64,000 nucleotides of DNA, taken from Branchiostoma floridae (Eukaryota > Chordata > Leptocardii > Amphioxiformes > Branchiostomatidae). Below the pieces are notes generated by a model. It ran no database searches. It was not told the origin of the DNA and saw only the letters and a list, made by a program, of their open reading frames with translations. Numbering within the stretch: the stretch's first letter is position 1; each line of letters starts with the position of its first letter. The stretch covers positions 2,563,794-2,627,793 of the forward strand of contig NC_049990.1 in assembly GCF_000003815.2 (NCBI RefSeq), written 5' to 3'. A program made the position numbers and the translations under genes. Shown here one piece after another: positions 1-53,600 of the stretch.

Positions 1-91
1 CAACAAATCGGAGAAAATACCAAAACAGTACCGCAGCGAACGAACGCAGCAATGCCGCAAGCGTGCCGCACGTCAAGTGAGAGGGGGCCTT
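1..91. mobile_element. Right half of a foldback (MITE-like) element
   Basis: The segment ends in GTGAGAGGGGGCCTT and carries the CCGCAGCGAACGAACGCAG stretch. Both match the right arm of the complete foldback element at 2216-2468 and of a third copy at 17225-17461. The left half lies outside the window. It has no coding capacity. Confidence 0.6.
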
Positions 92-104
92 AACGTCGCA
101 TTTC

Positions 105-280
105 CCAACCGGGGGTCTTGAGAAACTAAAAATCAAATTTTATACTGAAAATATACAAAAATAATGCCCACGACTATTCTCTTTACGTCCTGTGTAGTTT
201 GGCGTCTTTTATATGATACTGTTCGTTCCCCAAATCTGCCCGGCCGGGTCCCGGTTTGGATTTGTGACGTGGGCCTTAAG
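105..280 (+). repeat. Dispersed repeat, copy 1 (second copy at 16645-16830)
   Basis: About 170 bp, containing ATGCCCACGACTATTCTC and TAGTTTGGCGTCTTTTATAT, reappears with few differences at 16645-16830 inside intron 14 of GH31 copy A. Both copies end near a CCCGGTTTGGA block followed by GACGTxGGCCTTA. Short reading frames across it are artefacts of the repeat. The class is unknown. Confidence 0.6.
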
Positions 281-284
281 ACTA

Positions 285-395
285 TTACAGAAGAAGAAGA
301 AGAACTTTATTGCACGGCAGTAGTTGTGTACGGTACAATATACTGTATGTCACATAAAGTACAAAATAAAGGTATAGAATAAAACGCAATGTCCT
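285..395 (-). mobile_element. 3' tail of a short retroelement (same family as 4279-4389)
   Basis: On the minus strand the segment ends in a CAATAAAGTTCTTCTTC tail with CTT repeats. It shares the internal TTTGTACTTT and ATACCT blocks with the element that interrupts the gene at 4075-4967. It looks like a 5'-truncated non-LTR or SINE tail. No target duplication is clear here. Confidence 0.5.
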
Positions 396-513
396 AAAGG
401 ACAAGTGAATTTAAAAAAAAAAAATTCTCCAACCCGGAAAGGTTGTGGAAAGGGTATTTTTATACAGTAACTTACCAAGCTGATGAAACTATACATGGAT
501 GTTTTGCCAACTT

Positions 514-540
514 TTGGTTTGGTTTGGTTTGGTTTGGTTA
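514..540. repeat. (GGTTT)n microsatellite
   Basis: Five consecutive GGTTT units, with nothing else recognisable around them. The surrounding 396-783 holds no gene that I can support. Confidence 0.6.
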
Positions 541-783
541 TACAGATATCCATTAGTGACTGATATGTCACTATTCTTCCTGGAGTCCGGGTGATTTGTA
601 GAGAATCGCCAATTCTAGACGGAAGGATTTTGCACCATCGCACACCGCACCATCGCACGTGTCGGGGTTCTTTAACGTGCCTGGGGTATGGCTCTCCCCA
701 TACACGGGACCTTCGTTTTATTTCCTATCCGAGGGACGGCCCTAGCCAAAGCTAAGTACTCATTTTCACCTGAGTAAAGTGAG

Positions 784-905
784 CAAAGTCGTGTAAAGTG
801 CCTTTCCCAAGGGCACAAGATCGGTAACACAGCAGCCGGATTCGAACCTGCAACCTCTCTGTCACGGGCCGAACACGGTCCCACTGCGCTACGCGATCCC
901 ACATA
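784..905 (-). mobile_element. tRNA-derived SINE
   Basis: On the minus strand the segment has a perfect B box (GGTTCGAATCC) at the right distance downstream of an A-box match (TAGCGCAGTGG). This is followed by the GGCACTTTACAC block shared with the SINEs at 10200-10440 and 25340-25640. It does not fold as a functional tRNA, because the 3' half runs into SINE body. Three copies with one consensus make this a family. Confidence 0.7.
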
Positions 906-1150
906 TTCATAGTTTATCTTACCGTGTGTGGATGATGGTCGGACCGATCCCAAAGGATGTGTCCCGGTTGGGAGGCTCTTGGTTGGCACGGGCTACGGCA
1001 GAAGAAAGCAGTACAGAAGCTAGATAACGTTTATAGGCAAATGCAGAATATTTCTCGTCACCGTCTGTCGTTTCGTTACATTGTCAGTTAGTTACAGTTA
1101 GTTTTGCTATATGACAGATGTGCAAAGGTTAAGTGTCACGGGCGTGCCTT

Positions 1151-1830
1151 GAAGCTGGTGTGTTACGCCGAACGGCGGTTATACCGGCTATATAGATACA
1201 GGTACAGAAGCTGGTGTGTTACGCCGAACGGCGGTTATACCGGCTATATAGATACAGGTACAGAAGCTGGTGTGTTACGCCGAAAGGCAGTTATACCGGC
1301 TATATAGATACAGATACAGAAGCTGGTGTGTTACGCTGAAGGGTGGTTATACCGGCTATATAGATACAGATACAGAGGCTGGTGTGTTACGCCGAACGGC
1401 GGTTATACCGGCAATATAGACACAGATACAGAAGCTGGTGTGTTTCGCCGAACGGCGGTTATACCGGCTATATAGATACAGATACAGAAGCTGGTGTGTT
1501 ACGCTGAAGGGTGGTTATACCGGCTATATAGATACAGATACAGAAGCTGGTGTGTTACGCCGAAGGGCGATTATACCGGCTATATATATACAGATACAGA
1601 AGTTGGTGTGTTACGCTGAAGGGTGGTTATACCGGCTATATAGATACAGGTACAGAAGCTGGTGTGTTTCGCCGAACGGAGGTTATACCGGCTATATAGA
1701 TACAGATACAGAAGTTGGTGTGTTACGCTGAAGGGTGGTTATACCGGCTATATAGATACAGGTACAGAAGCTGGTGTGTTACGCCGAAAGGCAGTTATAC
1801 CGGCTATATACTAGATGCAGATACAGCCTA
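1151..1830. repeat. 56-bp tandem repeat array, about 12 copies
   Basis: Units start at 1151, 1207, 1263, 1319, 1375, 1431, 1487, 1543, 1599, 1655, 1711 and 1767, giving an exact 56-bp period. Units differ mainly at GAACGG/GAAGGG/GAAAGG and GGTACA/GATACA. Because 56 is not a multiple of three, the apparent reading frames through it just cycle the same peptide and are not genes. The array is flanked on the right by a diverged partial unit. One isolated unit, inverted, sits in intron 17 of GH31 copy A. Confidence 0.95.
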
Positions 1831-1948
1831 CGTAGCTACAGATAGTTTCGCTACACGGCAGAAGCCGATTTGGAAATATGGCGTAGGCCTCAAAAGGCGA
1901 CAACTGTTTACGAAAGGGAAGTTGGTAACGCCTACCCGTCCGTCCCGA

Positions 1949-2200
1949 TTTCCGGACAGCCCCTGGGAGGAGTGGGTGGTGACGTTGATCGTGACCTTTG
2001 TTGTAGCTTCTGGCTGTGGAGAAAAACGTCATGCTGTTCACAACAAACTTATTTCTAATAACAAAAAAAGAAGCTTTCCGGACAGCCCCTGGGAGGAGTG
2101 GGTGGAGACGTTGATCGTGGGCGCTGTTTTAGCTTCCGGCTGTGGGGTAGAATGTTATCCTGCTCAATACAACAGACTTATTACTCGAAAAAAAAACAGA
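1949..2200. repeat. 126-bp imperfect tandem duplication
   Basis: TTTCCGGACAGCCCCTGGG begins at 1949 and again at 2075. The following 120 bases stay alignable, including GACGTTGATCGTG and the GCTTCxGGCTGTGG block. There are two copies only. Open frames overlap it, but there is no start context or family match, so no gene is called. Confidence 0.75.
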
Positions 2201-2215
2201 GCAAGTTAAGCTGTA

Positions 2216-2468
2216 AAGGTGGTATCTCACCGCACTTGGGGCACCAGTGCGGCACTTTTCATGCGGGGTTCGTAGATAACGCAACGAATTTCAGAGATAA
2301 AGAACGAATTTTCTTACGTTTTGTGTATTTTGCTGTCTGCTAAGTCTTATTTTTGCTTATTACCAATATCTAAATTATAGAAAATTGGCGAAAGTAACAA
2401 AATAGTGCCGCAGTGAACGAACACCACAGGGCCGCACCAGTGCCCCAAGTGCAGTGAGATATCACCTT
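2216..2468. mobile_element. Foldback MITE, complete copy
   Basis: The left arm starts AAGGTGGTATCTCAC and the right arm ends GTGAGATATCACCTT. The arms stay complementary for about 38 bases with a couple of mismatches. The centre is AT-rich and non-coding. Related copies lie at 1-91 and 17225-17461. The transposase family was not determined. Confidence 0.8.
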
Positions 2469-2539
2469 AACAGTGGGGTGCAAGGGCCACAAACTAACCA
2501 TTCCAAATGGTTTGGACTCTTTATTGTGGTGGTGTTTGG

Positions 2540-2736
2540 TTAAGCCCCCTTTACAAATCAAGAATTTTAGCTCGGCCGAGTTGTCAGCGAGCTCTAAATT
2601 ACGAGGAGGCATGACTCTTATGCCTACGAACAAATGGCAGAGTTTCTTCGTCAGCATCAGCGTCATACCTCCTCGTAATTTGGAGATCGCTGACAACTCG
2701 GCCGAGCTAAATTCTTGATTTGTAAAGGGGGCTTAA
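2540..2736. mobile_element. Palindromic element with TTAA ends (piggyBac-like MITE)
   Basis: TTAAGCCCCCTTTACAAATC at the left is mirrored by GATTTGTAAAGGGGGCTTAA at the right, and the complementarity runs on for about 80 bases per arm, so the element is close to a full hairpin. TTAA at 2540-2543 and 2733-2736 fits the piggyBac target-site duplication. Assignment to that superfamily is inferred only from TTAA and the short C-run termini. Confidence 0.8.
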
Positions 2737-3160
2737 GTAAGCTGATGACGGGCCGGGTGCGATTCCCAGGAGCCAGGGGACTGTCTCGTCTTTTGATTTT
2801 GATTTTGCACCGGTAATATTAGCTGTACCCATCCGATTCTCGCACACTCTTGAAAATTGGGTAAAGACAAACCGTCCAATGTCTGAAGGGACGTCCCAAA
2901 GCTTAACGAATAGACAAAATTATTAACTTGAACCTGGCAACCTTGCCGCCCCCAGTCGGTAAGTTAACGGAATCTTGATATTTAAAGGTAAGAATACTAA
3001 TGCCCTAGAGCTTGGGGTATTGCGGATATAAAAAGATGTTTTCTATTATCAATATTTCAGTACAAACAACTAACTCAATGTAAACAAACAAATAAAGAAA
3101 CAAACAAACATGTGGCCATTGACAAAGAAGATCCCGAGTAAAATGCTGAAATATTGTCAC

Positions 3161-4967
3161 ATTTGGAATCAAGAAAAAGAATAGAGAAATTCTTATTGTC
3201 GAGTCAGCAGAATATGGGGGCTTGATGAGCGTCGCGAGGATAATTGCTGACATCATCAGTATCACCATGGCAACGGCCGTGACAATTAGGCACATCATTT
3301 GGGGTCGTGACCTCAGATGACGTAACGTTTGACCCCAGAGACCGACCTCCTCTGCTTTGTTCTCTGTAAGTAATGTAACGTATGTTCATTCAATATTAGT
3401 TTCAAAAACCTCCCGACAAAATCTAATTGTCCATCTACCAAAATCACATTTTATTTAAAATCATCTGCTTGAACAAATGACTCGGAAAGAAAAAGAAAGA
3501 ACTATTTGGGAAAATGTTAAAATAACCAAAACGAACGGAAACGGACAATGAACCCTGATTCGCTTTACTATATGTTTTTTTTACCAATCATGTACATTAT
3601 TGTAATTATGTTCAGAGATTTGTCAGTACCGATGTAATCTGCATCTCTATTATATTTCATGTGACCCTTGCCTCCCTCTTGTCCTCAATTGAAGCAACCT
3701 GCAGGCCGATTTGAGCTTCTCATGAATAAATAAAGGTTTCAACAAGCAGGCATTCCAGACAATTGTACCAATTCTTGTGACCACCAACATTCTGGCAGAA
3801 TTTGAATTGGCTTGCTGTTTCAGTTCTCAATCAAACAAGATCAGAATGTTGTGATCAATGTTGCAATGTCGTAGAATGCGGTCACACCGCAGATAGAATA
3901 CACTGCCGTTCGATATTAAAAATTCGCCTCGAAATTTTCAAGCATGACAAAAATAATCGGACTGGTCACAAGTATCAATGTAGAATGGGCACAAATATCT
4001 GAAATGCAGTGAGAATTTTAAGAATGCACTACGAATATAGATGATATTGATGATCAGAACATATCATTACTAACCTGAAGCCGGGCGCTTGCGACGTCGA
4101 ACGCGGGCGAGTTCCTCGTCGTTCCCACTGCCCATGGCACCACATGGACCAGGTCGATCTAGGTTTAAGTCATCTGTGCTCTCTTCACTTCCAACTGCGT
4201 TATCAACATGGATGTTTGTTGGCGGCGACTGTGCTCCGGGAGTCGGGCGGGCATCGGGATGTGGTTGGGCCTCGCTAGGGGGATAAGAAGAACTTTATTG
4301 CATGCACGACAAACGTACAATGATACAATGTATGGCAACTAACTATTATACAAAGTACAAAATAGAGGTATAGGATAAAGCGTAACAACCTAGTCTCTGG
4401 ATCCGAACGAGCTTCGGGAGGTGGTCGTACTTCAGGAGATGTGTTGGCCACATGAGGCGGAGGGTCTTCGTCAGATGTGCGGGCCTCTGTGCCGACCCCA
4501 CCCGTACGGTCATCGAGAACGCTTCGATGCGATGGACGGGCTTCCGACCGAACAGAGTCCGCCTGATCTGTCGACGGCAATGCCACCGGGTGCGCTTCCG
4601 TACGGGCATCGTGGTTAACGCGAGCGTGTCGCGGCGGCAACACCGGCGGGAGCGACCCCGTACCGGCCCCGTGTGAAATGTTCATCGGCAACGCTGGTGC
4701 ATCAGAGCTTTGGTAGGCAGACTCTGCTTGTGTTGTTTTATGGATGGGGTCTGGGGCACACCAGAAGCGAGTTTCGCACGTCGCCCCTGAACGTGAACTT
4801 GTAACAGGCTGTACAAGTTCGAAGTGCCGGACGTGCAGTCTCACCGACTCGGGGATGTCGTACGCTCCGCTTGCCGCGTACCGCACCCCGCTCGGCTCCT
4901 CGGCGGGGTGGGTCTCGATCAGGCACCGGTGATTTTTGACCAGCGCTGCCTGCTCGTAAGCCATGGC
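3161..4967 (-). CDS. Unrecognised single-pass membrane protein gene, partial, first exon broken by a mobile element
   Basis: The start is the ATG at 4965-4967 (context CGGCCATGGC), beginning MAYEQAALVKNH. Exon 1 is a GC-rich, Pro/Glu-rich, low-complexity reading frame. At 4390-4393 it is interrupted by a 111-bp repeat (4279-4389) flanked by CTAG on both sides; through the repeat the frame stops at 4275. On the far side the same coding style resumes in the frame that precise loss of the repeat would give. It ends in a basic RRRKRP cluster and a GTTAGT donor at 4074. The next exon starts after an acceptor at 3364-3365, joins in phase 1, and encodes a hydrophobic segment of about 25 residues (MMCLIVTAVAMVILMM and onward). 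The exon 2 end at 3161 is a guess (GTGACA). The topology, tail then membrane helix, suggests a type II protein whose ectodomain exons lie further left or outside. I recognise no domain, and whether this allele is functional is open. Confidence 0.55.
3370..4070. other. Intron of the minus-strand membrane protein gene
   Basis: The intron is AT-rich, with no open frame of coding character on either strand. It is bounded by the donor at 4073-4074 and the acceptor at 3364-3365 of the gene above. Nothing else was recognised. Confidence 0.45.
4279..4389 (-). mobile_element. 111-bp retroelement tail inserted in coding sequence
   Basis: The element is flanked by CTAG at 4275-4278 and 4390-4393. On the minus strand it ends AATAAAGTTCTTCTTATCC, matching the repeat at 285-395. 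Element plus one target copy is 115 bp, so it shifts the frame of the interrupted gene and creates a TAG at 4275-4277. The short length suggests a 5'-truncated or very short non-autonomous element. Confidence 0.7.
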
Positions 4968-5867
4968 CGTTACTGAGCTTACTTTACCAAAGATCGCAGG
5001 TCGAAGCCCAGACAAGCCACAGAATTTAGATCTAAACTCGAAGAGAACTATCACCTTTATGATCAGTCTTACGCGGTAAACCACCCGCGAGCACTTAAAA
5101 AAAACCCGCCAAATTCCTCTAGAAAGAAATCGGTACTCCCTAATATGCAAAATGCAGTGTCCTGAGTCTATTATCTCTTAGTTCACTGGCTAGCGCCCTT
5201 TCAGCAATGGCCCTTGGCTACTTGGACACCCGTGGCTTCATGTGAGCCGGCCAAGCAGAGTAATGATCCGACCGGCTCACCGCACCGCTTGCGCTGACGG
5301 CGAAATGAGACATTAAAAAAAGAAACAGTTGTTGATTGTCTGGTGCGTACGTGAGATGATATTTTGGCTTGGCAGCGTTTGGCTGCGCAACGTTACAAAA
5401 AAAATCAATCAGTCGCGAGTCTTTTTTTTTTTGGCGCAAGGAGAAACTATTCAGACACGTGGTCGATACGCGTACAGAAGCACGCTTGGTCGACAGGTTG
5501 ATAACCTTGTATGTTGACCTGGAGGTCAAGTTTTCCGATCTTGACTGTTGTAGCTGAACTTGCTCGCATGCTATTACTCCTTCTGGTCACCAGTTTTTTT
5601 TATAAGAGTTATACTCCATCATAGTGTAGTGTCAGACTGTACATATTCCTTAAGGTTCCCCAGTATTTTGACAAATATACTACATGTATTTGTCTGTTCT
5701 GACTGTTCCACTACCCATGTACTGCATGTGAAGTTAGTTACCCAATGTAATTCGTCCAGACGTACCAGTATATGTTATCCCTCCAAATGTGCTATAATTG
5801 TTGTTGTTGTTTTTAATTAAAAAAAGAATTGTACTCCAAAAGCTCCAGATAACTTTCAACGATACTA
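4968..5867. other. Intergenic region, probable 5' flank of the minus-strand gene
   Basis: No gene could be supported. The region includes A-rich and T-rich runs near 5400-5430 and 5810-5830. Short frames on both strands lack coding character. It should contain the promoter of the gene at 3161-4967, but no core element was recognised. Confidence 0.4.
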
Positions 5868-6408
5868 AGGCCACAGCAAGTAAATTTTATGGATGACATC
5901 CTCTGCAGACTGCAAAAATAGTGCGATAGGGCGAAAAAAAAACAAGATGGGTGAAAAAAACAACAAGATTTTAAAAAACAGGCAGCATGAAGTTGAGATG
6001 ACTGTTGTAAAAAGAATTAAAGGGACAAAACATGGTATCAGAGCCAACAAAGTATTCATTCCTGTATTTAAGACATGCACTGGTGTGGTAAAATTGACAG
6101 TAGTCTGGTAGACTGGCATCACCAACAAAGTTGGTAACCACACTCATAGCTTCCATGTTGGTGTCACTTTTACAACAATCCAATAAGTTTCATTTCTACA
6201 ATTACAGTCCTGGGTACCTAGCAATTCTACACTCTACAAGGAAGTACAATTATTAGGCTACAACACAACATATTTGCTCATTTTGGTATTTTATCGTCAT
6301 GTTGACCATCCCTGCAGAAGACAGAAATTCTTGTTTTTTTTCTTCTAAAATCAGGCGAAAATTAATGCGCGCGCTGATGTCATCCATAAAATTTACTTGC
6401 AGTGGCCT
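5868..6408. mobile_element. Foldback element, long copy
   Basis: The left end AGGCCACAGCAAGTAAATTT continues TTATGGATGACATC. The right end is the reverse complement, GATGTCATCCATAAAATTTACTTGC then AGTGGCCT. The interior is A-rich and non-coding. A shorter copy with the same ends is at 61093-61350, in the doublecortin gene intron. Confidence 0.8.
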
Positions 6409-7600
6409 AATCACTGTTAACAAAATTAACTACACCGACTGTTAAGAAGTACAATAAGTCAAATACTAGAGATGATAATTTATTTCTTAGGGACGTTAGG
6501 CCACCATAGGGCAACATTTGCCTGCTGAGAAGAATGATAATTGATTCCCATGTAGCGGGCTCTCTACTTTGTGGAATGCTGCAACCCATAACCCCTTATA
6601 ATTATACCCCAGTTACATTGTGCGAAAATCGATCTGGTGACATTTTCGTCAGTCCTGAGTTTTCTCGATTAGCGCGAAGTTTTTTAGGGATCGCTGGCAA
6701 TTCTTCGGAGCCTTGCTCAGTGTAATAGGGACGGTTTTTAAGTCAAAAATACGCGCGCGCCTCTGTCCACCTTGAAATCGGCCGACCTTAGCTTCCTGCG
6801 ATCAAGAAGCACAGCCGAAGGCCGACGACAATGTAGTAGGAGTATTAGGAAGGCCTGAAAGAGTCTGGATAAAAGCAGGAGTACTAGTATGCTCTGGTGT
6901 AGGTGGATCAGACAATCTAGTCGCGCGCTTTTACAGCTTCTACTTCTCCAACCACAAAACAGGTGGGCGATGTCATGCAACTGTTTATCGGTTATATAAA
7001 AGAAAAGCCAGACAAATTTGATGATAGGCTTGCGCCAAAATAAGCCAAGAAAAACGATAAGGGTGGAAGAACACCACAAAGGCACGTAATCTTAGCCTTT
7101 TTTGAGATATATAGTATATCTACACAGGTACTACTGCTTATTGTACTTAGTATTCAATTGCAGAATTACCGATGCAATCCACAAAGCTTTTCAAATGCTA
7201 CAAGTGTCTTTTGGACTACATAATACTCCCGCAACATACCAAGAAAATTATTGCTATAATACTTTTGTTTAACCTTGAAAAACTCAAATTCGGACCAGCT
7301 GTACCCGCTGGTATTGATAGAGAATATGACCAGTGTATTTGTTTATTCATGAGAGGCTTAAATTGGCCTGCAGACCGCTTTTCATTGAGGTCATGAGGGA
7401 GAGGGGTTAAGGGTCAAACGAGGTCCACGATCGTTCGATGAAACTTTGTGCGACAGCAAAGTTAAACAAATGAAGAGTTTCAACCCTTTCGGTTGAACAT
7501 TCCCTGTCGATAGTCTTTCTCACATGAGATTGTTGAAATTGTAGTGGTTTATAATTATTCCCAGCATGGGCGTCCGCTACGGGTAACGTACGAGTTATAA
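6409..7600. other. Intergenic region between foldback element and GH31 copy A
   Basis: No gene with a supportable start or splice structure was found. A 23-codon frame at about 6970-7044 (GDVMQLFIGYIKEKPDKF) preceded by an AG looks exon-like, but it has no partner exon nearby and is not called. The last 150 bases grow similar to the flank of GH31 copy B. Confidence 0.4.
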
Positions 7601-7601
7601 A

Positions 7602-7640
7602 GTTAATCATTAACCAAACAAGTTTTAATCATTACCCAAG
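7602..7640 (+). promoter_or_regulatory. HNF1-type sites upstream of GH31 copy A
   Basis: GTTAATCATTAAC at 7602-7614 matches the HNF1 palindrome consensus GTTAATNATTAAC exactly. A second, weaker copy (TTTAATCATTACC) follows within about 25 bases, and a Cdx-like TTATAAAG lies directly upstream. The sites are about 150 bp before the start codon. The block is conserved, with one mismatch in the palindrome, upstream of GH31 copy B at 53102-53114. In mammals the sucrase-isomaltase promoter is driven by HNF1 and Cdx2, so the resemblance is functionally suggestive; binding itself is inference. Confidence 0.6.
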
Positions 7641-7763
7641 CTGTCGGTGGTGTGCCCCATCCATGACCTGATTAACGTTATAACGTCCGGAGGTAAGTGC
7701 CAGTCAAGTGGGCGTCTCTTGACAATCGTTGGACTCTTGAGCACACGGTGAATCCTTAAAGTC

Positions 7764-23655
<15,892 letters not shown>

Positions 23656-25070
23656 CCAACGGATAAATAAGTAGGACGCTCGCATGCGCAAGGACACAAC
23701 AAGGGGTCAACATGGGGTCAAAGGAAGAAGAAACCACGTCATCACGCACACCATTGGGTTAGTCGTCTCAAAGATCAACACATAAAGTTCGTTTTGTTTT
23801 TGCTAAAATCTAAACTTTATTCCTACCTGTAACACGACTGTCCAGCTGACTACACCACAGCCGTCATCAGATTGTAGTGACCAATCACTTATCAGGACAC
23901 GTGACCACATGTCACGTCAGCTATTAGTTTTGTTCTGTTCTGTTAAACAATTTGTTGAAGGTTACTTTTTATGACATAGTGTCGGTGGTAGCCCACAGTA
24001 GGGGTGTTGGATTGCATTTGTATACCAAGTCTGAGTAAAGTTACAAAACATCCTGGTCTTCTCTACGCAGTGTCTTGGTAAGACATGGTATCAATTGTTA
24101 ACCAAATATTGGGTAGGAAAAGCGTCTACTGTGTAATATATTGACCATGACAATGATTGATCTTTTAAAGAGTAGATTAAGTGATATGCTGTAAATAATT
24201 CTCTTATCGATGATAAGGAAAACAATTTTATAGTCAATTCACATACAAATATAATAACGAAACAATCTTCGATAGCCATTGTAAATAAGAGCAGCATTGA
24301 AGAATAAGAAAAATGTCATTCAGTATGAAGGTCAATCATCATACGACAACCTACATAAACATCGATGTTGCTGATGAGTATTGAATATGGCCAAATGTAG
24401 TTTCTTATATCTAGTCAAAACGATCCAAATTGAGCATTCTTACAAAATAAAGATACAAAAGGATGATAACCACAAGCTCTGAAATGTATAATGTTTGAGA
24501 CGTCTATGCGGTAACGGTGAAGCAGAAACATTGTGCATATGACTATGAGATATAGGTGACCACTCCTACTTTAAACTTAGCTAGACCGAATACCAACATG
24601 TAAATTGTGGTTTAGGTTGTTTCCACTTCAAGTCCATGAGAACCGCAAGCTCTCTGTAATGGGGAGGTCCATGGCCTGTAGGTCTGTTAGGCGGAGTACC
24701 TGGAGGAATCAGAGGCAAGGGTTGGTAATTTCTTACTGTTCATAGTTACAAAGTAAGTTTAAGTTTTTCCCGCAACAAATGCTGCATCAGGATACTTGTA
24801 TGCTTGGTGCCCATCTCCATTTCTGTGACCCTTAGCCAAACAGATTTGTAAAATCACTCTAGCAGGGGGCTAGCACACTGGTCTGTGTGTGTGTGTTCAT
24901 CGACGTCATTTTACATATGGTTACAAGGTTTGATATTTGTCTTACACACTGACGGCACTACACGAACGAACAAAAGTATGTAACTAGTATATTCAGTAAT
25001 GTTATGTTCAGCTTATTGTCAGATTCTCCTATTTGATAAGTATATGCCTTATCTATTGGGAATTGTTTAC
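23656..25070. other. Tail-to-tail spacer between GH31 copies A and B
   Basis: This holds the 3' ends of both convergent genes. No open frame of coding character was found. An AATAAAG at about 24447 could serve as a polyadenylation signal for copy A but is distant. A weak candidate for the last exon of copy B lies at about 24614-24655 (minus): it contains a GACTTGAAG resembling GACCTGAAG of copy A, but in the wrong frame. Confidence 0.4.
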
Positions 25071-52941
<27,871 letters not shown>

Positions 52942-53101
52942 AACTTCAAGGTTTCACCGTCTTCAGAAGAATCCAATGACTACCAGGAGACTCCCACTCA
53001 ACTAACACTAACCTCCGGACGTTATACGGTTACTCAGGTCATGCATGGGGCATGCATGGGGCATGCCACCGACAGTTTGGGTAATGACTAAAACTCGTTT
53101 A

Positions 53102-53114
53102 GTTAATGATTAAG
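53102..53114 (-). promoter_or_regulatory. HNF1-like site upstream of GH31 copy B
   Basis: GTTAATGATTAAG on the plus strand is one base from the HNF1 palindrome and sits about 160 bp before the start codon at 52941, aligned with the exact site of copy A. Adjacent AGTTAATAAC adds another half-site. The flanking CCGACAGTTTGGGTAATGAC is also conserved in copy A. Confidence 0.5.
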
Positions 53115-53142
53115 TTAATAACTTGTACGGTGCATGTAGCCG

Positions 53143-53217
53143 TCATAGGCGACTAAACTTCTTGTCATCACTAAGAGATTCTGCCGGCATCTCGGGAGAA
53201 CTTCCTTGCGTAGTCAT
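53143..53217 (-). pseudogene. Truncated extra copy of GH31 exon 1 (24 codons)
   Basis: The ATG at 53215-53217 opens MTTQGSSPEMPAESLSDDKK and ends FSRL-stop. It aligns with the copy A tail (ESSPRKPAEDRSDEKFSR) and the copy B tail (NESSSGMPAEDPSGEKFSR) and stops just before the membrane anchor would begin. It is a remnant of a tandem duplication of the promoter and start region. Confidence 0.7.
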
Positions 53218-53600
53218 GACCTGAAAATTTACACCTTACTAGCGCTGCCGTTACAAAATCCACACATCCTAACAACCTATGTACACTTATATAGGTCAAA
53301 TCCGGGGCATACTGATAGTATGGGTTAATCATTGAAACCTAAATGGTTTGTTTTAAAGAAGTTAGAACAATTCGCTGAACACGCTATTTTTTCTTGGTTT
53401 TAGGTAATCTACCGGTTTACCCTATCATCATCTCCTGTCCTCTTCTTCTACAGGCATGGCTCAAAGTCTTCACTTTACTGTCTTCACAAAAAATTCAGCA
53501 AATGTTAGGAAACGTCCTTCCAACATTTACTTTCTGGACGTTAAACTTTTAAGTAGGTCAGATCCTGGGCATACTGATAGTTTAGGCTAATCATTGAAAC
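53218..53600 (-). promoter_or_regulatory. Two further copies of the copy B promoter block
   Basis: GGGCATACTGATAGTATGGG then GTTAATCATTGAA (53334-53346), and GGGCATACTGATAGTTTAGG then GCTAATCATTGAA (53586-53598), align with GGGCATGCCACCGACAGTTT and GGGTAATGACTAAAAC in front of copy B. A third, weaker start-like CAT at 53455-53457 follows the same spacing. The three units are about 240-276 bp apart. Confidence 0.5.

Noticed and set aside
784-905. Possible functional tRNA gene on the minus strand
   Set aside because: The Pol III boxes are perfect, but the ends do not pair into an acceptor stem and the body is shared with longer SINE copies.
1104-1731. Open frames with a repeated RLYRYRYRSWCV-type peptide
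   Set aside because: They arise from the 56-bp satellite. The period is not a multiple of three and no start context or family supports translation.
1151-1830. CRISPR-like array
   Set aside because: Units are contiguous with no unique spacers, and the genome is clearly animal.
1715-2343. Open frames over the 126-bp duplication and foldback element
   Set aside because: They end inside a non-coding MITE and differ between the two repeat copies. No protein similarity is recognisable.
3005-3160. Second hydrophobic stretch after the membrane segment of the left gene
   Set aside because: The composition is that of AT-rich intron and the frame reads through a plausible donor. It was left out of the coding model.
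6970-7044. Exon-like frame GDVMQLFIGYIKEKPDKF after an AG
   Set aside because: Only 23 codons with no neighbouring exon in phase. Chance or a lost gene fragment cannot be distinguished.
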